Notes under the pieces: model-generated
What the model was told of the DNA's origin: nothing
Database searches by the model: none
Seen by the model: the letters and a program-made list of their open reading frames with translations, nothing else
Part shown: positions 8,734-16,182 of the stretch, piece after piece
Position numbering within the stretch: position 1 is the first letter of the stretch
Layout: every line of letters starts with the position of its first letter
Source: Bradyrhizobium barranii subsp. apii
GTDB lineage: Bacteria > Pseudomonadota > Alphaproteobacteria > Rhizobiales > Xanthobacteraceae
Length of the DNA: 64,000 nucleotides
Assembly: GCF_011516635.5 (NCBI RefSeq)
Contig: NZ_CP096255.1
Location: 7,810,501-7,874,500, forward strand
Reading direction: 5' to 3'
Translations under genes and position numbers: made by a program

Positions 8734-9971
8734 GCGCAGCGCCCGACAAATGGCGGCCGTCGCTCACCCTCGTGATCTTCACGGTGCTGGCGACCGTCGG
8801 TGTGCTGCCGCTGGTCGGCCTGTTCTTCTTCCGCCTCTACGACAACCAGCTGATCCGCCAGACCCAGGCCGAGCTGATTGCGCAGAGCCGCGTGCTCGCG
8901 ACGATCTATGCGCAGGAGGTCACGGCGCGGCTCGACAGCGGCCTGACACTCGGCGCCGAGGTGCCGCCCAACGTGCTGCCCGACCCCGGCGACCAGGTCA
9001 CCCCGATCCGTCCCGCGCTCGACCTCACCGCTAACGATCTCTTGCGGCGGCGGCCGGATGCGCAAGCAGCGCCCCAGCCGGCGCAGCCAGCCTATGTCGA
9101 GATCGGCGCAAAGCTGACGCCGATCATCCGCGAGACCCAGAAGGTGACGCTGGCGGGCTTTCGCATCCTCGACCCGCAGGGCGTGGTGATCGCCGGGCGC
9201 TACGAGGTCGGGCAATCGCTCGCCCATATCGAGGAGGTCGCGGACGCGCTGCACGGGCAATACCGCGCCACCCTGCGCAACCGCGTCCCGGATCGGCCGC
9301 CGCCGCCGATCTATTCCTTCAGCCGCGGCCTCGGCGTGCATGTGTTCTCGGCAATGCCCGTCATCGTCAACAATCGCGTCGCCGGGGTGATCTACACCAC
9401 GCGGACGCCGAGCAACATCTTTGACCATCTCTACCAGGAGCGGGCCAAGTTCGTGCTGGCGGGGCTCGCCGTGATCCTGGGCACGATCGCGATCGGCCTC
9501 GTATTCTCGCGCACCATCACGCTGCCGATGCGCGAGCTAATCGACCGCGCCGCGCGGATCGGCCGCGGCGATCGCGAGGCGTTCAGGCCGCTCCGGCATT
9601 ACGGCACGCGCGAGTTCGCCCAGCTCTCGCACAGTTTTCTCGGCATGGCCGAGCAGCTGGCGCGGCGCTCGGACTATATCGCGACGTTCTCGGCCCACCT
9701 CACCCACGAGCTGAAATCGCCGCTGACCTCGATCAAGGGCGCGGCCGAGCTGCTGCAGGATTCGTTTCAAGGAAAGCCGGAAGGCCTGACGCCGGCCGAG
9801 CCGAACCGCGACAGGATATTTGATGCGTTCTTCACCACCCGCCGCGACCAGGGCGGCACCGGGATGGGGCTGGCGATCGCGCGCGCGGTGATGGCGAGCC
9901 ATGGCGGCTCGATCAAGCTGAAGCCGACCGACGAGGGCGCGGCCTTCGAGCTCCAGTTTCCGATAGCCTAG
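8730..9971 (+). CDS. Sensor histidine kinase (CreC-like) with internal deletion of the ATP-binding core
   Basis: 413 residues. There is an N-terminal membrane helix (LTLVIFTVLATVGVLPLVGLF), a periplasmic sensor of about 220 residues, a second membrane helix (about 245-265), HAMP, and a HisKA helix with the phospho-acceptor H326 in HLTHELKSP. Only about 50 residues separate H326 from the G2 box GGTGMGLAIARAV; about 150 or more are normal. The second dimerisation helix, the N box and the DxGxG G1 box are absent, while the F box (RIFDAFFTT) and G2 remain. The frame is intact, so a shortened protein can be made, but ATP binding should fail. Start ATG overlaps the regulator stop. Confidence 0.9.
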   Translation: MSAAPDKWRPSLTLVIFTVLATVGVLPLVGLFFFRLYDNQLIRQTQAELIAQSRVLATIYAQEVTARLDSGLTLGAEVPPNVLPDPGDQVTPIRPALDLTANDLLRRRPDAQAAPQPAQPAYVEIGAKLTPIIRETQKVTLAGFRILDPQGVVIAGRYEVGQSLAHIEEVADALHGQYRATLRNRVPDRPPPPIYSFSRGLGVHVFSAMPVIVNNRVAGVIYTTRTPSNIFDHLYQERAKFVLAGLAVILGTIAIGLVFSRTITLPMRELIDRAARIGRGDREAFRPLRHYGTREFAQLSHSFLGMAEQLARRSDYIATFSAHLTHELKSPLTSIKGAAELLQDSFQGKPEGLTPAEPNRDRIFDAFFTTRRDQGGTGMGLAIARAVMASHGGSIKLKPTDEGAAFELQFPIA

Positions 9972-10108
9972 ATCGCGAATACCCAGGCGGCGACGATGGT
10001 GCCGATGGTGACCAGACCGGCGATGGTCCAGCCGGCGGCATATTCCAGCTCAGGATGACCGGTCGCCCGCATGATCTCTGCCGGATCGGCGGTATGCTTC
10101 TCTGCCAT
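9968..10108 (-). CDS. Small single-pass membrane protein, 46 residues
   Basis: A short frame not usually called. It starts MAEKHTADPAEIMRATGHPE and continues into one hydrophobic helix (WTIAGLVTIGTIVAAWVFAI) that reaches the C-terminus. The frame, the polar N-terminus and the single clean transmembrane helix look like a real small protein. It is antisense to the extreme 3' end of the kinase gene (4 bp overlap), and its start is 80 bp upstream of, and divergent from, alkB. Function unknown. Confidence 0.6.
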   Translation of the reverse strand: MAEKHTADPAEIMRATGHPELEYAAGWTIAGLVTIGTIVAAWVFAI

Positions 10109-10187
10109 GACAGCCTCGCACGTTTTTCTCCGTGTCCTATGTAAGTCGCTTCAGCCGCCAATAGGTTCCATCACGGAAATGCGAGGA

Positions 10188-10757
10188 ATGACGCAGCTAG
10201 GTCTATTCGCCGAACCGCAAGCCGGTCCTGCCGGGCTTCGCTATACCGATGACTTCGTCGAGGCCGCCGTCGAGCAGGACTTGATCGGCCGCATCGCAGC
10301 ATTGCCGCTGCAGCGCTTCCAGTTCGGCGCCTTCGAGGGCAACCGCCGGGTGGCCTCGTTCGGCTATCGCTATGACTATTCGCTGCAACGGCTGGCCGAG
10401 GCCGAGCCGATCCCGGACTGGGTCCTGCCCGTCGCGCGGCAGGTCGAGGCCTGGGCGGGCCTCGCCGCCGGCAGCGTCCGGCAGGTGCTCTGCACCGAAT
10501 ATGACACCGGCGTCGGCATCGGCTGGCACCGCGACAAGCCGCATTTCAAGGAGATCCTCGGCCTGTCGCTGGGCTCACCGTGCAAATTCCGCTTCCGCCG
10601 CCGTAGCGGCGACAAATGGGAGCGCCACGCGCTCGAAGCCCTGCCGCGCTCGCTCTACCTGATGGACGGCGAGGCGCGGTCACAATGGGAGCACAGCATC
10701 CCGCCGGTTGAGGCACGCCGCTATTCGATCACCTTCCGGACGATGAAGCAGGCGTGA
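10188..10757 (+). CDS. AlkB-like 2-oxoglutarate/Fe(II)-dependent dioxygenase
   Basis: 189 residues. It holds the double-stranded beta-helix dioxygenase core with the iron ligands HxD (GIGWHRDKPHF) and a distal His (QWEHSIPP), followed by RRYSITFR whose arginines bind 2-oxoglutarate. AlkB enzymes oxidatively remove alkyl groups from DNA or RNA bases in the cytoplasm. The start at 10188 follows GCGAGGA; an in-frame ATG three codons upstream (10179) is also possible. It stands alone on the plus strand. Confidence 0.87.
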   Translation: MTQLGLFAEPQAGPAGLRYTDDFVEAAVEQDLIGRIAALPLQRFQFGAFEGNRRVASFGYRYDYSLQRLAEAEPIPDWVLPVARQVEAWAGLAAGSVRQVLCTEYDTGVGIGWHRDKPHFKEILGLSLGSPCKFRFRRRSGDKWERHALEALPRSLYLMDGEARSQWEHSIPPVEARRYSITFRTMKQA

Positions 10758-11087
10758 CCGGCCCCCCCCAAAACAAAAACTGCGAAAACAACCCCATGCA
10801 CAGTAGAACGCGCGGCCGGCATGCGGCCGCGGTCGCGCGCCCCAAATGTTTGACACGTCGGACCAAAACAGCCGCGCCGCGCAATCGTCGCGCGGTTCGC
10901 GGATTTTCCCTTCAATTGCGGGCCAGGGGCAAGATTTCGGGGGGAAGAGAAGCCGCCACTCGACTCTCCGCAAGATTGTAAGTTAGTCTCGCTTCTATCG
11001 ACCGGTCCATTTTTAACCGATTTTGCAGCATTTCAGGGCGCGGCACGGCGCCGTCCCGGCAGAAGACATTTTCAAGGGAAGCTCGCG
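10758..11087. other. Intergenic region, no gene seen
   Basis: 330 bp with no credible coding frame. It has a C-run (about 10762-10769), a short GC palindrome around 10815-10830, and an AAGGGAAG ribosome-binding site just before the amine-oxidase start. A TTGACA-like hexamer near 10849 has no matching -10. The promoter of the downstream gene is presumably here. Confidence 0.5.
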
Positions 11088-12710
11088 ATGCGTTCGCTGT
11101 TTGCGCGGCTGCACCGGCGTTACGGGCCCAGGATTTCGGGGGCGGAGCGCCAACGGCGGGTCAAGGACAAGCTCGCCCTTCAACCCACCCCACCCACGAT
11201 CCGTTCACCCACCGCGCTCCGCGCGCTGGCGGTGCGACGCCCGAAAGTCGCGATCATCGGCGGCGGCTTCGCCGGCCTGATGGCGGCCTCCGAGCTCGTC
11301 GCGCATTGCGAGGTGACGCTGTTCGAGGCCCGCGACCGCTTCGGCGGCCGGGTTCTCAGCAAGAAGAAGCCGAGCGGGATCGTCGAGGCCGGCGGCGAGC
11401 TGATCGGCTACAACCATCCGCTCTGGCTGAAATATGCCAAGCGGTTCGAGCTCGGCCTCTCCGTCATCACCTCGGACACCAATTTCGACGCGCTCGAGCT
11501 CGACATGCCGGTGTTTCTCGACGGCCACAAGCTCTCCGACGGCCAGATGAAGCTGGTCTATCACGAGATGGACGATGCTTTCGGCAAGCTCAGTCGGTGG
11601 GCCGGCAGGGTCAAGCCTGACAAGCCCTGGCGCGCCAAGGGCGCAAGGAAACTCGACGCCAGGACGATTGCGGAGTGGATCGCCAGCCTCGACTGCTCGA
11701 AGCTCACCAAGCACGCCATGGACGAGCAGTTCTCCAACGACGCCGGCCAGCCGACCACCAAGCAGAGCCTTCTTGCTAATCTGGCCGTCGTCGCGGGCGG
11801 ACGGATGAAGGACCAGATCGACGCCTTCTTCACCCAGACCGAGACTTTGCGCTGCTCGGAAGGCAATCAGGAGCTCGCCATTCGTCTCGCGCAGGACATC
11901 GAGGACAAGGGCGCCAGCACCCACCTGTCGACGCCGGTGCGCGCCATCCGCATCGACAGCGAAGGCGTGACCCTGGAATTCAGCCCCTCCGGCAACGGAA
12001 CGGCACGCGCGCCCTTCGCCGCCGACTATGCCGTGCTCGCGATACCCCCGAGCCTGTGGCCGGACTCACCCAACGCCAAGATCACGATCACGCCCCACCT
12101 GCCGCACGACTACTACGTCACGATGGGGACGGCTGTGAAATATCTCAGCCCGCTCAAGAAGCGCTTCTGGATCGGCGAGGGCCTCGCCCCGACTGCCATC
12201 TCGAACCAGTTCGGTGTCACCTGGGAAGGGACGGACAACCAGATCGCCCCGCCGGATCATCCGGTCGAGCTCAGCCTGTTTGCCGGCGCCGACGTCGCGG
12301 CGGAAGCTCTCAAGCACTACCAGCCCGGTGACCAGACGCAGGTCGACGCGTTCTACGCGCAGCAGATCGGCAGCGTCTACAAGGGTTATGTCGCGCATCT
12401 GGCCGATCAACCGGAGTTCATGGCTTGGCCGCGCGACGAATGGACCGCCGCCGGCTATTCCTGTCCCGCCCCGGGCGAGGTCTGCCGCGCCGGTCCGCTG
12501 CTGGCCAAGGGCTTCGAGGACCGCCTGTTCTTTGCCGGTGAGCACACCTGCTTTGCCTATTTCGGTTACATGGAAGGCGCTCTCCAGTCCGGCCAGACGG
12601 CGGCGGCTGCGATCATCAAGGCCATCGACAAGCAGCCTGAAGCGCATGGCTCTGCCCGGACTAGCAATTCTGTCATAGGTTCGGGGCGCCTTGCGGCGGC
12701 GAAGCCGTGA
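11088..12710 (+). CDS. FAD-dependent amine oxidase family protein
   Basis: 540 residues. After a basic N-terminal stretch of about 50 residues comes the FAD-binding dinucleotide motif (VAIIGGGFAGLMAA, then LFEARDRFGGRV), the signature of flavin monoamine oxidases and phytoene-desaturase-like enzymes. The C-terminal FAD contact is LFFAGEHTCFAYFGYMEGAL. Such enzymes oxidise amines or amino acids to imines with release of hydrogen peroxide. It is followed after 20 bp by a small exported protein, so the two may form one transcription unit. The substrate is unknown. Confidence 0.87.
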   Translation: MRSLFARLHRRYGPRISGAERQRRVKDKLALQPTPPTIRSPTALRALAVRRPKVAIIGGGFAGLMAASELVAHCEVTLFEARDRFGGRVLSKKKPSGIVEAGGELIGYNHPLWLKYAKRFELGLSVITSDTNFDALELDMPVFLDGHKLSDGQMKLVYHEMDDAFGKLSRWAGRVKPDKPWRAKGARKLDARTIAEWIASLDCSKLTKHAMDEQFSNDAGQPTTKQSLLANLAVVAGGRMKDQIDAFFTQTETLRCSEGNQELAIRLAQDIEDKGASTHLSTPVRAIRIDSEGVTLEFSPSGNGTARAPFAADYAVLAIPPSLWPDSPNAKITITPHLPHDYYVTMGTAVKYLSPLKKRFWIGEGLAPTAISNQFGVTWEGTDNQIAPPDHPVELSLFAGADVAAEALKHYQPGDQTQVDAFYAQQIGSVYKGYVAHLADQPEFMAWPRDEWTAAGYSCPAPGEVCRAGPLLAKGFEDRLFFAGEHTCFAYFGYMEGALQSGQTAAAAIIKAIDKQPEAHGSARTSNSVIGSGRLAAAKP

Positions 12711-12730
12711 CCGGAGAGGAAGCGACGCGA

Positions 12731-13246
12731 ATGACATTCACGACAAGGGCCCGATCCAGGATTTGGGCCCGCATCATCTCCGCGCTCGCTTTTGCCGGCG
12801 CCTTCAACGCCGCCGGAGCCTCGGGGGCGACGCCTGCGAAAGTCTCGGGCTCGACGGCGCTGGCGCTCGCGGGCGTGATCGCGCCGCTGTCGCCGGACCT
12901 GACCGGCGCCGAGAGGAAGGCGGTGGCGATGCTGTTCGCCGCCAATGCCGAGATTCCCTACAAGAAGCCGATCGTGGTGACTGTGGACAGAATCGTCTGC
13001 CGCACCGGCAATGTCGACATCACGTTACGCAATTGCGAGCTGACCTTCGGCAAGAAGAGCAGGACCGTGAACGGTTCGACGGCCAATGAAATTTTCGCGA
13101 CAGAAGCGCTCGCCGGCATTCCGCCCGATGGTGCGGCGGGATCGAACTTCGAGAGCCTGAGCAAGCTGAGCTGCACGATCGACCCCAATGCCATCCGCCG
13201 CAAGGACGGGAGCGGGGCCGACTGCACGTTCCAGCCGGGGAATTGA
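12731..13246 (+). CDS. Exported hypothetical protein, 171 residues
   Basis: Starts at ATG 12731 behind GGAGAGGA. The N-terminus is basic, then hydrophobic, ending in an Ala-rich cleavage region (FNAAGASGAT), a Sec signal peptide. The mature part has four Cys in pairs (RIVCRTGNVDITLRNCEL; LSCTID; ADCTF), suggesting disulfides in the periplasm. I do not recognise a family. It sits directly behind the amine-oxidase gene and could be co-transcribed with it. Confidence 0.75.
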   Translation: MTFTTRARSRIWARIISALAFAGAFNAAGASGATPAKVSGSTALALAGVIAPLSPDLTGAERKAVAMLFAANAEIPYKKPIVVTVDRIVCRTGNVDITLRNCELTFGKKSRTVNGSTANEIFATEALAGIPPDGAAGSNFESLSKLSCTIDPNAIRRKDGSGADCTFQPGN

Positions 13247-13389
13247 ACCGCGCATGGGCAAGAACATGGGCAAGAAACCGGGTGCCGTGAAATCGCCTCA
13301 AGACGAACTAACTAATAAGGCGAATTGAAAAGACGGGCCAAATGCGCGAGCCCATATCGGGCACGCAGGGCCGGCACCAACATACCAAC

Positions 13390-14322
13390 ATGAAGAATTA
13401 TCTCGCTTTCTTCCTCATCCTGGGCATGACGGCAGCCTCCGCACGCGGTCCGTTGCCCGCGCGGCTCACGGGGCCGTCCAATCTCGTCCGGGTGGGCCTC
13501 ACCGACAACGACACGACCGCCGGTGGCACTGCGCGGCTGTGCGAGCAGATCTCCTTCTCGCGGGGGCTGCGCTACGGCGAGAGCGAGGCCAATGTGCTCG
13601 ACGTCGCCACCAGCAGCGAGACCAAGGCGGATACGCCCCGGCCCGTGCTGGTGTTCGTGGGGGGCGACACCTTCACCGGCGATCGCGGCGCGCCGGACCT
13701 GTCACGCGAGGTCCAGGACCAGGCGATGTGCTTTGCCGCGCGCAACGGCATGATCGGCGTGCGCGTCAACTATCGCTTTGCGCCTGCGGCGACCTGGCCG
13801 ATGGGTGCAACCGACGTCGCGGCGGCGCTATCCTGGGTCCACGGCAATATCGACCTGTTCAATGGCGATGCCCGCGAGATCGTCGCGGTCGGCTACGGCG
13901 CCGGCGCCTTCCATGTCGCCACCTTGCTGGCGCATCCCGAGTTCCAGACCGACCGCGCCGATGTCGCCGCCGTCGTGCTGGTGTCCGGGATCTACCGCGC
14001 GGGCAAGGACGCGAGCGACAGCGAGAAGGCCTATCTTGGCACTGACCCCACCCAATACGACAAGCGGTCGGTCTTCCCCGGCATCCTCAACGTCGACGCG
14101 CCGATCGTGCTGGCCTGGGCCGCGAACGATCCCGCGAACCTCGTGGCGCAGGGCGAGACCTTGAAGAAGACCCTCTGCGGCGCCGGCCACTGCCCGCGCA
14201 GCACGCTGCTGCGCAGCCGCGACGGCATCGCCGCCGCCTTCGGCCTCGACGGCTCCGGCGACAGCCTCGCCGAACCGACGCTGCTCCTGGTGCATCAGCT
14301 CGAGGCGCGGGAGCTGCCGTAG
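13390..14322 (+). CDS. Exported alpha/beta-hydrolase-fold protein, nucleophile Ser absent
   Basis: 310 residues. MKNYLAFFLILGMTAASARG is a signal peptide. The body resembles esterases of the BD-FAE/arylformamidase group: VLDVATSS, then RPVLVFVGGDTFTGD in the oxyanion region, then VRVNYRFAPAATWP. The nucleophile elbow reads VGYGAGAF instead of GxSxG, so Ser is replaced by Gly; the region where the catalytic His should be reads SRDGIAAAFG with no His. The protein is therefore probably non-catalytic. The frame is complete. An upstream in-frame start at 13342 would precede the signal peptide and is unlikely. Confidence 0.75.
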   Translation: MKNYLAFFLILGMTAASARGPLPARLTGPSNLVRVGLTDNDTTAGGTARLCEQISFSRGLRYGESEANVLDVATSSETKADTPRPVLVFVGGDTFTGDRGAPDLSREVQDQAMCFAARNGMIGVRVNYRFAPAATWPMGATDVAAALSWVHGNIDLFNGDAREIVAVGYGAGAFHVATLLAHPEFQTDRADVAAVVLVSGIYRAGKDASDSEKAYLGTDPTQYDKRSVFPGILNVDAPIVLAWAANDPANLVAQGETLKKTLCGAGHCPRSTLLRSRDGIAAAFGLDGSGDSLAEPTLLLVHQLEARELP

Positions 14323-14360
14323 CGGCGCGTTGCGGGCGGCGCGACGACTTTCACCTTTTG

Positions 14361-14542
14361 CTGGGCCACCCCTCTCCCCCGCCCTCCCCCGCAATGGGGG
14401 AGGGAGCGCAGCGGAGCACGTGGCCACGCTGTGCCCTCATCGCCGACGCGCTAATGAATGGAGTCACTCGCCAAACGAAAGATGCGTTCCCTCCCCCCTT
14501 GCGGGGGAGGGTTAGGGAGAGGGGTGCCACACGGCACGCTCT
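14361..14542. repeat. Palindromic intergenic repeat, family A, copy 1
   Basis: About 180 bp with long imperfect terminal inverted repeats: CCACCCCTCTCCC at the left and GGGAGAGGGGTGCCA at the right, each next to a CCTCCCCCGCAA / TTGCGGGGGAGG arm. A second copy in the same orientation starts at 15951. It holds no gene. The structure is that of a small non-autonomous palindromic element. The whole 14323-14703 gap contains this and nothing else I can support. Confidence 0.85.
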
Positions 14543-14703
14543 GTCGATTGATGGCCCGTCAACACGGCTGTCGTTTCGTTCGCGATGCGTCGCCTTGAAG
14601 CGGGCGATCAAGCCACAGCTTTGACAAACGCTTGACGTAGATCAAGCGGACTTGGTGCGGATTGAGCCGACCTCTTGGAGGGGCCAATATCAAAGTATCG
14701 AGC

Positions 14704-15927
14704 ATGCGCGTCATCGGCAGGATGCTGTTCGTTTCGATGATCGCTATCGCGTCGCTTGGCGCGATGTCCCAGCAACACGCCGAACAACCCGCGAGCGGCG
14801 ATGAAATCCGCATCGGCAATGTCATGCCGTATTCGGGACCGCTCTCGGAATTCGGCGCCATCGGCCAGGCGGAGGCCGCCTATTTCGACATGATCAACGC
14901 GCGCGGCGGCATCAACGGCCGCAAGATCCGCTTCATCACGCGCGACGACAATTCCGATCCGGCCACCGCGCTGGAGCTGACGCGCAACCTGGTCGAGAAG
15001 GACGACGTGCACCTGATGTTCGGCTCGTTCGGCACGCCCGGCAATATCGCCACGCGCTGGTACCTGAACGAGAAGAGAATCCCGCAGCTGTTCGTCGCCT
15101 CCGGCGACGAGGAGCTGAGCCAGGCCAAGGCGTTTCCCTGGACCATGGGCTGGCAGCCGTCGTTCCGGTCGGAGGGGCGCATCTATGCCAACTATATCCA
15201 GGCCTATTACCCCAAGAAGAAGATCGTGGTGCTCTGGCAGAACGACCAGTTCGGACGCATGCTCTACAGGGGCATCCAGGAAGGTCTTGGCGACCTGAAC
15301 CGCCTTGTCCTCGTCGACATCGCCTTCGACATTGCCGATGAGCATCTCGAAGGGCATGTCTCGATCCTCAAGCGCGCGGGCGCGGACATCTTCGTCTTTC
15401 TCGGCGTGCCGTCGACGGCGTCCAAGGTGATCAAGCTGGCGGCGTCGCTCAAATGGCGCCCGGTCATCATCGTCAACGACGCCTCCGCCTCGATCGCCAA
15501 CGCGATGGCGCCCGCGGGCCTGGAGAATTCGTCCGGCGTGATCTCGGCGGCCTTCCTGAAGGATCCGAGCGACCCCGCATGGAAGAACGACCCCGCCATG
15601 AAGGACTGGTTCGCCTTCATGGACAAGTACCATCACGTCGAAAGCACCAACAACAGCGCCGCGGTCTACGGCTACGGCGCAGCCGAGGCGCTGACACAGG
15701 TGCTGAAGCAATGCGGCGACGACCTGTCGCGCGAGAACATCATGCGTCAGGCGGCTTCGCTGAGGGATCAGCAGCCCTCCGTTGCGTTGCCCAACATCAG
15801 GATGAGCACCTCGCCCAACAGCTATCTGCCGATCAAGCAGATGCGGCTTGTGCAGTTCGACGGCCGTTCCTGGCAGCCTTTTGGCGATGTGATCGAGACC
15901 GCGTTCACGGAAGGGGCGGCGCGGTAA
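14704..15927 (+). CDS. ABC transporter substrate-binding protein, branched-chain amino acid (LivK) type
   Basis: 407 residues with a signal peptide (MRVIGRMLFVSMIAIASLGA) and the periplasmic-binding fold type I: IRIGNVMPYSGPLSEFG, then AYFDMINARGGINGRKI and FGSFGTPGNIA. It should bind an amino acid, amide or aromatic acid in the periplasm. No permease or ATPase gene is near, so it is an orphan binding protein. The ATG at 14704 is chosen because the signal peptide begins there; a TTG at 14662 would add a polar extension. Palindromic repeat copies lie on both sides. Confidence 0.88.
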   Translation: MRVIGRMLFVSMIAIASLGAMSQQHAEQPASGDEIRIGNVMPYSGPLSEFGAIGQAEAAYFDMINARGGINGRKIRFITRDDNSDPATALELTRNLVEKDDVHLMFGSFGTPGNIATRWYLNEKRIPQLFVASGDEELSQAKAFPWTMGWQPSFRSEGRIYANYIQAYYPKKKIVVLWQNDQFGRMLYRGIQEGLGDLNRLVLVDIAFDIADEHLEGHVSILKRAGADIFVFLGVPSTASKVIKLAASLKWRPVIIVNDASASIANAMAPAGLENSSGVISAAFLKDPSDPAWKNDPAMKDWFAFMDKYHHVESTNNSAAVYGYGAAEALTQVLKQCGDDLSRENIMRQAASLRDQQPSVALPNIRMSTSPNSYLPIKQMRLVQFDGRSWQPFGDVIETAFTEGAAR

Positions 15928-15950
15928 GCCGACTCGGACGCACCTTTTCC

Positions 15951-16152
15951 TGGGCCACCCCTCTCCCCCGCCCTCCCCCGCAAGGGGGGAGGGAGCACAG
16001 TGTGCCGCGTGGCGAGAGCTGGGCTCACAGCTCAATGAGTTCACAAAACCAAAGCCAATTGTCGTCACCTTGACGCAGCCACACGCGCAACTGCGTTCCC
16101 TCCCCCCTTGCGGGGGAGGGTTAGGGAGAGGGGTGCCACACGGCGCACTCTC
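15951..16152. repeat. Palindromic intergenic repeat, family A, copy 2
   Basis: About 200 bp, same orientation and same ends as the copy at 14361-14542. The outer 50-60 bp of each end are nearly identical between copies while the centre has diverged. The pair brackets the solute-binding gene. Confidence 0.85.
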
Positions 16153-16182
16153 GAGAGGAGTCACGCAAGTCTGCGCGCACCC

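Noticed and set aside
10754..10981. 75-codon frame after alkB
   Set aside because: Low-complexity Arg/Ala-rich translation with no ribosome-binding site.
14323..16182. Repeated GC-rich blocks considered as a CRISPR array or insertion sequence
   Set aside because: Only two copies, no short regular spacers and no transposase; they are palindromic intergenic elements.
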